Below, one piece after another: positions 34,131 through 43,597 of a stretch of DNA of 64,000 nucleotides; the stretch's first letter is position 1; every line of letters starts with the position of its first letter. The stretch covers positions 5,525,501 through 5,589,500 of the forward strand of contig NZ_CP107921.1 in assembly GCF_036014215.1 (NCBI RefSeq), given 5' to 3'. Made by a program: the position numbers and the translations under genes. Origin of the DNA: Streptomyces sp. NBC_00440. Lineage in GTDB: Bacteria > Actinomycetota > Actinomycetes > Streptomycetales > Streptomycetaceae. A model generated the notes under the pieces. The model was not told where the DNA came from and ran no database searches. It worked only from the letters and a program-made list of their open reading frames with translations.

Positions 34131-37100
34131 GTGAGCACCTCCACTTCCCACCGGGTACGGCAACGGGCCCCGGGCGCGTACCGACTGGTGCGCACCCCGC
34201 CGGGCACGGTGGATCCACCCGTACTGGACGCACGGCAGCGTGCGGTGGTTGATCACGGCACCGGGCCGCTGCTGGTCCTGGCCGGGCCGGGCACGGGCAA
34301 ATCCACCACGCTGGTGGAGGCGGTGGCCCGGCGCATCGCCGAGGGGACGGACCCCGAACGGATCCTGGTCCTCACCTTCAGCCGCCGGGCCGCGGTGGAG
34401 CTGCGCGACCGGATGGCCGTACGGATCCAGGGCGGCGGGCAGGGGCCGATCCCCGATGCCGGGGCGTCCGGCGCCGGATCCAGGATCGGCACGTACGGAC
34501 CGCAGGCGACCACCTTCCACTCCTTCTGCTACGCCCTGGTCCGCGCCCACCAGGACGCCGACCTCTTCGCCGAACCGCTGCGGCTGCTGTCGGGGCCCGA
34601 GCAGGACGTCGCGGTTCGGGAGCTGCTGGCCGGACAGCTCGACCTGGGCCGGATCCGCTGGCCCGACGAGCTGCGGGCCTGCCTGACGACGCGTGGCTTC
34701 GCCGACGAGGTGCGCGCGGTGCTCGCCCGCAGCCGGGAGCTGGGCCTCGGCCCGGAGACCCTGGCCGCGTTCGCGGACCGCACGGGGCGCCCCGACTGGC
34801 ACGCGGCCGCCGGGTTCCTCGCCGAGTATCTGGACGTCCTCGACGCGCAGGGCGTCGTCGACTACGCGGAGCTGGTGCACCGCGCGGTGCCGCTGGCCGA
34901 ACGCGCCGACCTCCGCTACGACGCGGTCTTCGTCGACGAGTACCAGGACACGGACCCGGCGCAGGTCAGGCTGTTGCACGCGCTGGCGGGCGGCGGCCGG
35001 ACCCTGGTCGCGTTCGGCGACCCGGACCAGTCGATCTACGCGTTCCGCGGCGCCGACGTGAACGGCATCCTGGACTTCCCCGACACGTTCGCCCGCACGG
35101 ACGGCCGCCCGGCCCCCGTCGAGGTGCTGACCACCTCACGCCGCTCCGCCACGGCCCTGCTGACGGCGACCCGGCTGCTCACCCAGCGGATGCCGCTGCC
35201 CCGGCTCCCCGCCGCGAAGGTCCGCGCACACCGGGAGCTCTCGGCGGTACGGGCCGGGGGCCGGGTCGAGGCGTACACCTACCCGACGGCCGGCACCGAA
35301 CTGGACAACATCGCGGACATCCTGCGCCGGGCCCACCTGGAGGAGGGCGTGCCGTGGAACGACATGGCGGTCCTGGTCCGTGCGGGCGGCCGCTCGATCC
35401 CGGCGGTGCGCCGGGCGCTGACCTCGGCCGGGGTCCCGCTGGACATCGCGGGCGACGACGTACCGCTGCGCCACGAGCCCGCGGTCACCCCGCTGCTGAC
35501 GGCGCTGCGGGCGGTGGCGGAAGCGGCGCTGGGCAGTGCCGGCGCCGGTCCCGGCACCGAAACCGGGACCAGTCCCGGTGCCGGCCCGGACACCGGCGAC
35601 GAGGGCCCGGCGGCCGGGGCCCCCGCGGCCCGGCTGACCACCGAGGCGGCTCTCGCGCTCCTCACCTCACCGCTCGCCGGCATGGACGCCGCCGACCTGC
35701 GGCGGCTCGGCCGCGCCCTGCGCGACGAGGAACGGGCGGGCGGCAACCGGCTGCCCGCGCCGTCCGACGAACTGCTCGCCCGCGCGCTGGCCGAGCCCGC
35801 ACGGCTGATCGCGCACGACCCGGCGTACGCCAGGGGCGCCCAGCAGCTGGGCAAGCTACTGAGCAGAACCCGCGCGCTCCTGGAGAACGGCGGCACCGCC
35901 GAACAGGCCCTCTGGGAGCTGTGGAGCGGTACCGGCTGGCCCCGGCGTCTGGAGCGCGCCACGCTGCGGGGCGGCGCCGCCGGGCGCAACGCCGACCGCG
36001 ACCTGGACGCCGTCTGCGCGCTCTTCGACACCGCGGCCCGCGCCGAGGAGCGCACCGGCGGGCGCGGCGCGCTGAACTTCCTCGAAGAGATCGACGCCCA
36101 GGACATCGCCGCCGACACCCTGTCGAAGCGGACCGTGCGCCCCGAGGCGGTCCAGCTGATGACCGCGCACCGCGCCAAGGGCCTGGAATGGGGCCTGGTC
36201 GTCGTCGCCGGTGTGCAGGAAGGGCTGTGGCCCGACCTCAGGCGGCGCGGCTCCCTGCTGGAGGCGGACCGGATCGGGCGCGACGGGCTCGCCGAACCGC
36301 TCAGCCCCGGTGCGCTGCTCGCCGAGGAACGCAGGCTCTTCTACGTCGCGGTCACCCGCGCCCGCGACCGGATCGTCGTGACCGCGGTGAAGGCACCGGC
36401 CGACGACGGGGACCAGCCGTCGCGCTTCCTCACCGAGCTGGGGGTGGAGCCGAAGGACGTCACGGGCCGCCCCCGGCGCCCCCTCGCGGTGGCCCCGCTG
36501 GTCGCGGAGTTGCGCGCGACGACCGTCGACCCGAAGGCGTCCCCCGAACTGCGCGAGGCCGCCGCCCACCGGCTCGCCCGGCTGGCCGCGCTCACGGACG
36601 AGGAGGGCCAGCCGCTGGTGCCCGCCGCGCACCCGTACCGCTGGTGGGGGCTGTACGAGCCGACGCACTCCGCCGTCCCGGTGCGCGACCCCGGGCAGCC
36701 GGTCGCACTCTCCGGCAGTGCGCTGGACCAGCTCGCCCACACCTGCTCGCTCCAGTGGTTCCTGGGCCGCGAGGTGAAGGCGGACGCGCCCGCCACCGCC
36801 GCCCAGGGCTTCGGCAACGTGGTGCACGTCCTCGCGGACGAGGTGGCGTCCGGGCGTACCCCCGCCGACCTGGCCGTCCTGATGGAACGCCTCGACTCGG
36901 TCTGGAACTCGCTCGCCTTCGACGCCCCCTGGAAGTCCGGCCAGGAGAAGGAGAACGCACGCGCCGCGCTGGAACGCTTCCTGCGCTGGCACGTCATGGA
37001 CCGCGCGGGCCGCACCCCGGCCGCCACCGAGCACCCCTTCGACGTGACCCTGGAGGCGGGTGAGTACGAGGTCCGGATCCGGGGCTCCATGGACCGGGTC

Positions 37101-37502
37101 GAGCGGGACGCGGAGGGCCGTGCGTACGTGGTCGACTTCAAGACCGGCAAGCAGGCGCCCACGAAGGACGAGGTGGCCCGCCATCCACAGCTGGCGGTCT
37201 ACCAGCTCGCGGTGCGCGAGGGCGCGGTGGACGAGGTCTTCGGCGGCCGGCGCCCCGAGGCGGGCGGCGCCGAACTCGTACAGCTGCGGCAGGCCGCCGT
37301 GAAGAAGGAGGGCGGCGACGCCCTGCCCAAGGTCCAGTCCCAGGAGCCGCTCGCGGGGGAGTGGGTCGGCGACCTGCTGGCCACCGCCGCCGGAAAGGTG
37401 CTGGACGAGCGCTTCACCCCGACGACGGGCAGCCACTGCACGCACTGCGCGTTCCGCGCCTCCTGCAGCGCCCTGCCCGAGGGGCGCCACATCGTCGAGT
37501 GA
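34131..37502 (+). CDS. adnA: AdnA subunit of the AdnAB helicase-nuclease
   Basis: A 1123-residue UvrD/REP-type helicase with a C-terminal RecB-family nuclease. Walker A is AGPGTGKS (51-58), Walker B is VFVDEYQDTDPAQ (about 263-275), then GDPDQSIYAFRGAD. Late helicase motifs are MTAHRAKGLEWGLVVVAGVQEG and EERRLFYVAVTRARDRI. The nuclease part has YVVDFKTGKQ and QLAVYQLAV. Four cysteines (HTCSLQW near 870 and CTHCAFRASC near 1103) match the AddB-type 4Fe-4S cluster. AdnAB is the actinobacterial end-resecting motor that prepares double-strand breaks for RecA. The subunit name follows gene order by analogy with mycobacteria, so A versus B is less certain than the complex. Confidence 0.85.
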   Translation: MSTSTSHRVRQRAPGAYRLVRTPPGTVDPPVLDARQRAVVDHGTGPLLVLAGPGTGKSTTLVEAVARRIAEGTDPERILVLTFSRRAAVELRDRMAVRIQGGGQGPIPDAGASGAGSRIGTYGPQATTFHSFCYALVRAHQDADLFAEPLRLLSGPEQDVAVRELLAGQLDLGRIRWPDELRACLTTRGFADEVRAVLARSRELGLGPETLAAFADRTGRPDWHAAAGFLAEYLDVLDAQGVVDYAELVHRAVPLAERADLRYDAVFVDEYQDTDPAQVRLLHALAGGGRTLVAFGDPDQSIYAFRGADVNGILDFPDTFARTDGRPAPVEVLTTSRRSATALLTATRLLTQRMPLPRLPAAKVRAHRELSAVRAGGRVEAYTYPTAGTELDNIADILRRAHLEEGVPWNDMAVLVRAGGRSIPAVRRALTSAGVPLDIAGDDVPLRHEPAVTPLLTALRAVAEAALGSAGAGPGTETGTSPGAGPDTGDEGPAAGAPAARLTTEAALALLTSPLAGMDAADLRRLGRALRDEERAGGNRLPAPSDELLARALAEPARLIAHDPAYARGAQQLGKLLSRTRALLENGGTAEQALWELWSGTGWPRRLERATLRGGAAGRNADRDLDAVCALFDTAARAEERTGGRGALNFLEEIDAQDIAADTLSKRTVRPEAVQLMTAHRAKGLEWGLVVVAGVQEGLWPDLRRRGSLLEADRIGRDGLAEPLSPGALLAEERRLFYVAVTRARDRIVVTAVKAPADDGDQPSRFLTELGVEPKDVTGRPRRPLAVAPLVAELRATTVDPKASPELREAAAHRLARLAALTDEEGQPLVPAAHPYRWWGLYEPTHSAVPVRDPGQPVALSGSALDQLAHTCSLQWFLGREVKADAPATAAQGFGNVVHVLADEVASGRTPADLAVLMERLDSVWNSLAFDAPWKSGQEKENARAALERFLRWHVMDRAGRTPAATEHPFDVTLEAGEYEVRIRGSMDRVERDAEGRAYVVDFKTGKQAPTKDEVARHPQLAVYQLAVREGAVDEVFGGRRPEAGGAELVQLRQAAVKKEGGDALPKVQSQEPLAGEWVGDLLATAAGKVLDERFTPTTGSHCTHCAFRASCSALPEGRHIVE

Positions 37503-37537
37503 CGGCGGTACGACAGCGGTACGCGAGCGGGCGGGGC

Positions 37538-37576
37538 GGGGATGTCACGCGGGGATGTCACGCGGGGATGTCACAG
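37538..37576 (+). repeat. Three 13-bp tandem repeats before adnB
   Basis: GGGGATGTCACGC occurs at 37538-37550 and 37551-37563, and as GGGGATGTCACAG at 37564-37576. They sit in the 95-bp adnA-adnB gap, just upstream of a possible leaderless start. They could be strand-slippage products or a repeated protein-binding site. Confidence 0.8.
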
Positions 37577-37584
37577 GGCGCCGT

Positions 37585-37590
37585 TAGCCT
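37585..37590 (+). promoter_or_regulatory. Possible internal -10 box for adnB
   Basis: TAGCCT lies 7 nt before GTG 37598 and no ribosome site precedes that codon, suggesting adnB can be transcribed on its own as a leaderless mRNA. No -35 is evident. Confidence 0.4.
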
Positions 37591-37597
37591 TTCTGAG

Positions 37598-40500
37598 GTG
37601 ACCACCCCACGCATCACCGGTCCCGAGCAGCTCAAGGAGCTGCTCGGTATCCCCTTCACCCCGGAGCAGACGGCCTGCATCACGGCGCCGCCCGCCCCGC
37701 AGGTCATCGTGGCCGGAGCCGGTTCGGGGAAGACCACGGTGATGGCCGCGCGGGTGGTGTGGCTGGTGGGGACCGGGCAGGTCGCGCCGGAGCAGGTGCT
37801 CGGGCTGACCTTCACCAACAAGGCGGCGGGCGAGCTGGCCGAGCGGGTCCGCAAGGCACTGGTCCGCGCCGGCGTCACCGACCCGGACGCTCCCGGCCCG
37901 CACCGCTCGTCATCCGTCCGTCACCCCTCCGTGCCGACGGCGAGCGCCGACCCGTACTACTCGCCGGGCGAGCCGCGCATCTCGACGTACCACGCCTTCG
38001 CCGGACAACTGCTCACCGACCACGGGCTGCGGATTGGCCTGGAGCCGTCCTCCCGGCTGCTCGCCGACGCCACCCGCTACCAGCTGGCGGCGCGGGTGCT
38101 CAAGGAGGCACCGGGCCCCTATCCGGCGCTGACGAAGTCCTTCTCCTCGCTGGTGAGCGACCTGCTGGCGCTGGACGGCGAGCTGGCCGAGCATCTGGTG
38201 ACCCCGGAGGCGCTGCGCGCGTACGACACCGGGCTGCTGGCCGACCTGGAGGGCGCCCGGCTCTCCAACGCGGAGCTGCGCAAGGTCCCGGAGGCCGCCG
38301 GGGCCCGCCGTGAACTGCTCGACCTGGTGAGCCGCTACCGCGCGGCCAAGCGCAGCCGCGACCTGCTGGACTTCGGCGACCAGATCGCGCTCTCCGCCGA
38401 ACTGGCGCTGACCAGGCCCGAGGTGGGCACCATCCTGCGCGACGAGTTCCGGGTGGTCCTGCTCGACGAGTACCAGGACACCTCCGTCGCCCAGCGGCTG
38501 CTGCTCTCCGGCCTCTTCGGGGGCGGCAGCGGCCATGCGGTGACCGCCGTGGGCGACCCCTGTCAGGCGATCTACGGCTGGCGCGGCGCGTCCGTCGCCA
38601 ACCTGGACGACTTCCCCGAGCACTTCCCGTACGCCGACGGGAGCCCCGCCACCCGCTTCTCGCTGAGCGAGAACCGGCGCAGCGGCGGCCGCCTCCTCGA
38701 CCTGGCCAACGGCCTGGCCGCGCCACTGCGTGCGATGCACGCGGGCGTCGAGGCGCTGCGGCCGGCGCCGGGCGCCGAGCGGGACGGCATGGTGCGGTGC
38801 GCCCTGCTCCGTACGCACGAGGAGGAGATCGGCTGGCTGGCCGACTCGATCGCGCATCTGGTGCGTACGGGCAAGGACCCGGGCGAGATCGCGGTGCTCT
38901 GCCGTACCGCAGGTGACTTCGCGGAGATCCAGGGCGCCCTGGTGGCACGGGACGTGCCGGTCGAGGTGGTCGGCCTCTCGGGGCTGCTGCATCTGCCCGA
39001 GGTCGCCGATCTGGTCGCGGTCTGCGAGGTGCTCCAGGACCCGGGGGCCAATGCCTCGCTGGTCCGGCTGCTGACCGGGCCGCGCTGGCGGATCGGCCCG
39101 CGCGACCTGGCGCTGCTGGGCCGCCGGGCGCGGCTCCTCGTGCGGTACGACGGCGCGGGCGACGACGGCGCCGACCCGGACCAGCGGCTCGCCGAAGCCG
39201 TCGAAGGGGTCGACCCGGCCGAGGTGGTCTCGCTGGCGGACGCGCTGGACACGTTTCTGGCGGGCGGCGCGGACCAGGGTGGTGTGGACGGGCCGGGCGG
39301 CGGCCGGGCGGACGACGGGCTTCCGTTCTCCGCCGACGCCCGGGTGAGGTTCGCCCGCCTCGCCGCGGAACTGCGCGACCTGCGCCGCTCGCTGGCCGAC
39401 CCGCTGATGGACGTACTGCACCGGGTGCTCGCCACGACCGGCCTGGAGGTCGAGCTCTCGGCCTCCCCGCACGCCCTGGCCGCCCGCCGGCGGGAGACCC
39501 TCTCCCACTTCCTGGACATAGCGGCGGGCTTCGCCTCGCTGGACGGCGAGGCGAGCCTGCTGGCCTTCCTGGCCTTTCTGCGGACGGCGGCCCAGTACGA
39601 GAAGGGCCTGGACAACGCGCTGCCCGGCGGCGAGAACACCGTGAAGGTCCTCACCGCCCACAAGTCCAAGGGCCTCGAATGGGATGTGGTCGCGGTCCCC
39701 TCCCTGGTGGCCAGGCAGTTCCCGAGCGAGCAGTCCCGTGAGTCCTGGACGGCGCAGCCGAAGGTGCTGCCGCACGCGCTGCGCGGCGACGCGGCGACGC
39801 TCCCCGGGGTGGGGGCGTGGGACGCCAAGGGGCTTGCCGCATTCAAGGCGGCGATGAAGTCCCACCAGCACACGGAGGAACTCCGCCTCGGCTACGTCAC
39901 GTTCACCCGCCCGCGCTCGCTGCTGCTCGGCTCGGCCCACTGGTGGGGCCCGAGCCAGAAGCGCCCGCGCGGCCCGTCGGACTTCCTGCTCGCGCTCCAG
40001 GAGCACTGCGCGGCGGGGTACGGAGAGACGGAGGTCTGGGCGGACGCCCCGGAGGAGGACGAGGAGAACCCGGCGCTGCGGGACGCGGCGGCGGACCACG
40101 CCTGGCCCCTGCCGCTGGACGAGACATCCCTGCACCGCCGCAGGGCAGCGGCCGAACTGGTCCTGGACCAGCTCAACGAGATGGCCGACCAGGATCACCT
40201 GCGCCGGCCGGACCGGCCGGAGGAGCCGGACCAGCCGGACCACTCCGTGGCGCCCGCCCCGCACGACGCCCCCACCCCGCACGGCACTCAGGCTCCCGCC
40301 TCCCCATCCGTGCCGCACGCCCGGTCCCCGCTCGCCCCCGAGGACGCCCGCACCATCACCTCCTGGGACCGCGACCTCGACGCCCTCACGGGCGAACTGC
40401 TCCGCGCCAGACGCACCGTGCGCGACGTCCCCGTACCGCTCACCCTCACCGCCACCCAGCTGCTGCGCCTCGCCGGCGACCCCGACGCGTTCGCGCACGA

Positions 40501-41047
40501 ACTGGCCCGGCCCATGCCGCGCCCCCCACAGCCCGCCGCCCGCCGCGGCACCCGTTTCCACGCCTGGGTCGAGTCACGTTTCGAGGAACTGCCGCTGCCC
40601 ATGCTCGGCCCCGACGAGCTGCCCGGCGGTGACGACGACGAACCGGAGATCGCCGACGAGCGCGATCTGGCCGAACTGAAGGCGGCCTTCGAGCGCACCC
40701 CGTACGCCGGGCGCACGCCCCACCGGGTCGAGGCTCCCTTCACTCTCACTCTCGCCGGCCGGGTGATCCGCGGCCGGATGGACGCCGTCTACCGCACCTC
40801 CCGCGACACCTACGAGATCGTCGACTGGAAGACCCACCGCGCCCACACCGCCGACCCGCTCCAGCTGGCCGTCTACCGCCTGGCCTGGGCCGAGCAGCAC
40901 CACATCCCGCTCACCTCGGTCACGGCCGCGTTCCTCTACGTACGGACCGGGGAAGTGATCCGGCCCACACCGCTGCCGGGCCGGGCCGGTCTTGAGCGGA
41001 TCCTGCTGGGTGATCCGCCGGGCGAGCCACCCCGACCGGCCGGTTAG
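37598..41047 (+). CDS. adnB: AdnB subunit of the AdnAB helicase-nuclease
   Basis: A 1149-residue partner of AdnA. The UvrD-type motor has FTPEQTACITA (Q motif), AGAGSGKT (39-46), LTFTNKAAGELAERV, VVLLDEYQDTSVAQ, VGDPCQAIYGWRGA and VLTAHKSKGLEWDVVAVPSL. After a Pro/His-rich linker (about 865-905) comes a RecB-type nuclease with RGTRFHAWVESRF, MDAVYRTSRDTYEIVDWKTH and QLAVYRLAWAEQHH. No Fe-S cysteines are seen, unlike AdnA. An alternative start at ATG 37568 would add ten residues. In mycobacteria the B subunit is the dominant motor. Confidence 0.85.
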   Translation: MTTPRITGPEQLKELLGIPFTPEQTACITAPPAPQVIVAGAGSGKTTVMAARVVWLVGTGQVAPEQVLGLTFTNKAAGELAERVRKALVRAGVTDPDAPGPHRSSSVRHPSVPTASADPYYSPGEPRISTYHAFAGQLLTDHGLRIGLEPSSRLLADATRYQLAARVLKEAPGPYPALTKSFSSLVSDLLALDGELAEHLVTPEALRAYDTGLLADLEGARLSNAELRKVPEAAGARRELLDLVSRYRAAKRSRDLLDFGDQIALSAELALTRPEVGTILRDEFRVVLLDEYQDTSVAQRLLLSGLFGGGSGHAVTAVGDPCQAIYGWRGASVANLDDFPEHFPYADGSPATRFSLSENRRSGGRLLDLANGLAAPLRAMHAGVEALRPAPGAERDGMVRCALLRTHEEEIGWLADSIAHLVRTGKDPGEIAVLCRTAGDFAEIQGALVARDVPVEVVGLSGLLHLPEVADLVAVCEVLQDPGANASLVRLLTGPRWRIGPRDLALLGRRARLLVRYDGAGDDGADPDQRLAEAVEGVDPAEVVSLADALDTFLAGGADQGGVDGPGGGRADDGLPFSADARVRFARLAAELRDLRRSLADPLMDVLHRVLATTGLEVELSASPHALAARRRETLSHFLDIAAGFASLDGEASLLAFLAFLRTAAQYEKGLDNALPGGENTVKVLTAHKSKGLEWDVVAVPSLVARQFPSEQSRESWTAQPKVLPHALRGDAATLPGVGAWDAKGLAAFKAAMKSHQHTEELRLGYVTFTRPRSLLLGSAHWWGPSQKRPRGPSDFLLALQEHCAAGYGETEVWADAPEEDEENPALRDAAADHAWPLPLDETSLHRRRAAAELVLDQLNEMADQDHLRRPDRPEEPDQPDHSVAPAPHDAPTPHGTQAPASPSVPHARSPLAPEDARTITSWDRDLDALTGELLRARRTVRDVPVPLTLTATQLLRLAGDPDAFAHELARPMPRPPQPAARRGTRFHAWVESRFEELPLPMLGPDELPGGDDDEPEIADERDLAELKAAFERTPYAGRTPHRVEAPFTLTLAGRVIRGRMDAVYRTSRDTYEIVDWKTHRAHTADPLQLAVYRLAWAEQHHIPLTSVTAAFLYVRTGEVIRPTPLPGRAGLERILLGDPPGEPPRPAG

Positions 41048-41050
41048 GCT
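41045..41050 (+). promoter_or_regulatory. -10 box overlapping the adnB stop codon
   Basis: TAGGCT starts with the adnB stop codon TAG (41045-41047) and lies 7 nt before ATG 41058, which lacks a Shine-Dalgarno. It is probably a leaderless promoter for the M20 peptidase gene. Confidence 0.45.
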
Positions 41051-41057
41051 CGACGGC

Positions 41058-42452
41058 ATGAGCGACACCCCGGACAGCGCCGTCCGCACGTACATAGACC
41101 AGCACCGCGAGCCCTTCCTCGAAGACCTGGCCGACTGGCTGCGCATTCCGTCTGTCTCCGCGCAGCCGGATCACGCAGCCGATGTACGCCGCAGCGCCGA
41201 CTGGCTGGCCGCCAAACTCAGGGAGACCGGCTTCCCGGTCACCGAGATCCTCGATACGCCCGGTGCCCCCGCGGTGTTCGCCGAGTGGCCTTCGGGCGAC
41301 CCGGGAGCGCCGACCGTCCTCGTCTACGGTCACCACGACGTCCAGCCCGCGGCGGTCGAGGACGGCTGGGGCACCGACCCCTTCGAGCCGGTCGTCAGGG
41401 ACGGCCGGATGTACGGCAGGGGCGCGGCCGACGACAAGGGCCAGGTGTTCTTCCACACACTCGGGGTCCGGGCCCACCTCGCCGCCACCGGCCGCACCGC
41501 TCCCGCCGTCAACCTCAAGCTCCTCATCGAGGGCGAGGAGGAGTCCGGCTCCCCGCACTTCAGGGAGCTGGTCGAGCAGCAGGCCGAGCGCTTCGCGGCC
41601 GACGTGGTGATCGTCTCGGACACCGGTATGTGGTCCGAGACGACCCCGACCGTCTGCACCGGTATGCGCGGCCTCGCCGAGTGCGAGATCACCTTCGAGG
41701 GTCCCGACCAGGACATCCACTCGGGCTCGTTCGGCGGCGCTGTACCGAACCCGGCCACCGCGGCGGCCCGGCTGGTCGCCGCGCTGCACGACGCCGAAGG
41801 GCGCGTCACCATCCCGGGTTTCTACGACGGTGTCGCGGAGCTCACGGACGCCGAGCGCGAGCTCTTCGCGGAGCTGCCCTTCGACGAGGCCGAGTGGCTG
41901 CGTACCGCCAAGTCCCGTGCGGCGGCCGGTGAGCGGGGTCACACCACGCTGGAGCGGATCTGGGCCCGCCCGACCGCCGAGGTCAACGGCATCGGCGGCG
42001 GCTACCAGGGCGCGGGCGGCAAGACGGTCGTCCCGTCGTCGGCCATGGTGAAGCTCTCGTTCCGGCTGGTCGCGGGCCAGGACCCGGTCCGGACCGAGAA
42101 GCTGGTCACCGAGTGGGCGGCCGGCCGCGCGGAGCCCGGGATCCGCCAGGAGATCACGTTCAGCGCCGGCACCCGCCCGTGTCTGACCCCGCTGGACCAT
42201 CCGGCGCTCCAGTCGGTCGTACGGGCCATGGGCCGGGCGTTCGGCGAGAAGATCCGCTTCACCCGGGAGGGCGGCTCGGGCCCCGCCGCCGATCTCCAGG
42301 ACGTCCTCGGTGCCCCGGTGCTCTTCCTGGGCATCTCCGTGCCGTCCGACGGCTGGCACGCACCGAACGAGAAGGTCGAACTCGCCCTGCTGTTCAAGGG
42401 TGTGGAGACCACCGCCCATCTGTGGGGCGACATGGCCGCAGCCCTGCGATGA
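41058..42452 (+). CDS. M20 family dipeptidase
   Basis: A 464-residue zinc peptidase starting MSDTPDSAVRTYIDQHREPF. Metal-site motifs of M20/ArgE/DapE/CNDP enzymes are present: VLVYGHHDVQPA (His and Asp), MYGRGAADDKGQV (bridging Asp), IEGEEESGSPHF (catalytic Glu pair) and the dimer/lid region EVNGIGGGYQGAGGKTVVPSSA. SVPSDGWHAPNE near the C terminus gives the last His. It probably hydrolyses dipeptides or N-acyl peptides in the cytoplasm. It lies between adnB and nudC on the same strand. Confidence 0.9.
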   Translation: MSDTPDSAVRTYIDQHREPFLEDLADWLRIPSVSAQPDHAADVRRSADWLAAKLRETGFPVTEILDTPGAPAVFAEWPSGDPGAPTVLVYGHHDVQPAAVEDGWGTDPFEPVVRDGRMYGRGAADDKGQVFFHTLGVRAHLAATGRTAPAVNLKLLIEGEEESGSPHFRELVEQQAERFAADVVIVSDTGMWSETTPTVCTGMRGLAECEITFEGPDQDIHSGSFGGAVPNPATAAARLVAALHDAEGRVTIPGFYDGVAELTDAERELFAELPFDEAEWLRTAKSRAAAGERGHTTLERIWARPTAEVNGIGGGYQGAGGKTVVPSSAMVKLSFRLVAGQDPVRTEKLVTEWAAGRAEPGIRQEITFSAGTRPCLTPLDHPALQSVVRAMGRAFGEKIRFTREGGSGPAADLQDVLGAPVLFLGISVPSDGWHAPNEKVELALLFKGVETTAHLWGDMAAALR

Positions 42453-42501
42453 GAACGCTGAACCGAACCACCCAGTCCATGAGGGGGAGTTGGAAGCACC
42501 T

Positions 42502-43539
42502 GTGAGCAACTTCAGCAATGCCACCGAAGGTCACGCGAGTGAAGGCGGAACCACTGATGGCCGGGCCGCCGACGCCCGTACCGCCGATAACGGCACAGCC
42601 GGGGCCGGCACCGCCACGGATCCGCACCGGCCGATCGCTCTGACGGACCCGAGCGGCGTCGACCGGGCCGCCCACCACCGCCTCGACGAGGCGTGGCTCG
42701 CGGCGGCCTGGAGCCACCCGACGACCCGGGTGTTCGTGGTCTCCGGCGGCCAGGCGCTGATCGACGAGACGCCCGACGGCCGTACCGAGCTGCTCAAGAC
42801 CCCGTCCTTCGAGGCCCCCCTCACCGAGGAGCACCGCTACTTCCTCGGCACGGACACGGACGGAGTGCGGTACTTCGCGCTCCAGAAGGACACCCTCCCG
42901 GGCCGGATGGACCAGTCAGCCCGCCCGGCCGGGCTGCGCGAGGCGGGGCTGCTGCTCTCGCCGCTCGACGCCGGGCTCCTGGTGCACGCGGTGGCGCTGG
43001 AGAACTGGCAGCGGCTGCACCGGTTCTGCTCCCGCTGCGGCGAGCGCACCGTCATCGCCGCGGCCGGTCACATCCGGCGCTGCCAGGCCTGCGGGGCGGA
43101 GCACTACCCGCGTACCGACCCGGCCGTGATCATGCTCGTCACCGACGAGCACGACAGGGCGCTGCTCGGCCGGCAGGTGCACTGGCCCGAGGGCCGGTTC
43201 TCCACGCTCGCCGGTTTTGTCGAGCCGGGCGAGTCCATCGAGGCCGCGGTGGGGCGCGAGGTGTTCGAGGAGGCAGGTGTCACGGTCGGCTCGGTGCAGT
43301 ACATCGCCAGCCAGCCCTGGCCCTTCCCGTCCAGTCTGATGCTCGGCTTCATGGCGCAGGCCACGAGCTCCGAGATCACCGTGGACGGCGAGGAGATCAG
43401 CGAGGCCCGCTGGTTCTCGCGGGACGATCTGCGGTCGGCGATCGAGTCCGGGGACGTGCTGCCCCCGGCCGGCATCTCGATCGCGGCCCGGCTGGTGGAG
43501 CTCTGGTACGGCAAGCCGCTGCCGAAGCCGCTGGCCTGA
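42502..43539 (+). CDS. nudC: NAD(+) diphosphatase NudC
   Basis: A 345-residue Nudix hydrolase starting GTG 42502 with GGAAG 5 nt upstream. The N-terminal region is Ala/Thr/Gly-rich for about 40 residues. A zinc ribbon CSRCGERT ... CQACG sits in the middle, then YPRTDPAVIMLV and the Nudix box GFVEPGESIEAAVGREVFEEAGV. SQPWPFPSSLMLGFMA is the NudC-specific SQPWPFPxS signature after the box. It splits NAD(H) into NMN and AMP and can remove NAD caps from RNA in other bacteria. It is the positional equivalent of Rv3199c. Confidence 0.94.
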   Translation: MSNFSNATEGHASEGGTTDGRAADARTADNGTAGAGTATDPHRPIALTDPSGVDRAAHHRLDEAWLAAAWSHPTTRVFVVSGGQALIDETPDGRTELLKTPSFEAPLTEEHRYFLGTDTDGVRYFALQKDTLPGRMDQSARPAGLREAGLLLSPLDAGLLVHAVALENWQRLHRFCSRCGERTVIAAAGHIRRCQACGAEHYPRTDPAVIMLVTDEHDRALLGRQVHWPEGRFSTLAGFVEPGESIEAAVGREVFEEAGVTVGSVQYIASQPWPFPSSLMLGFMAQATSSEITVDGEEISEARWFSRDDLRSAIESGDVLPPAGISIAARLVELWYGKPLPKPLA

Positions 43540-43597
43540 CAGGACATCAGCGCCTTCCCGGTCGGCTTCGCCGGGGGTTCTTAGAAACCTCTTATCC

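Noticed and set aside
37910..40561. 883-codon minus-strand frame inside adnB
   Set aside because: Antisense open frame caused by high GC3; the sense strand carries all helicase motifs.
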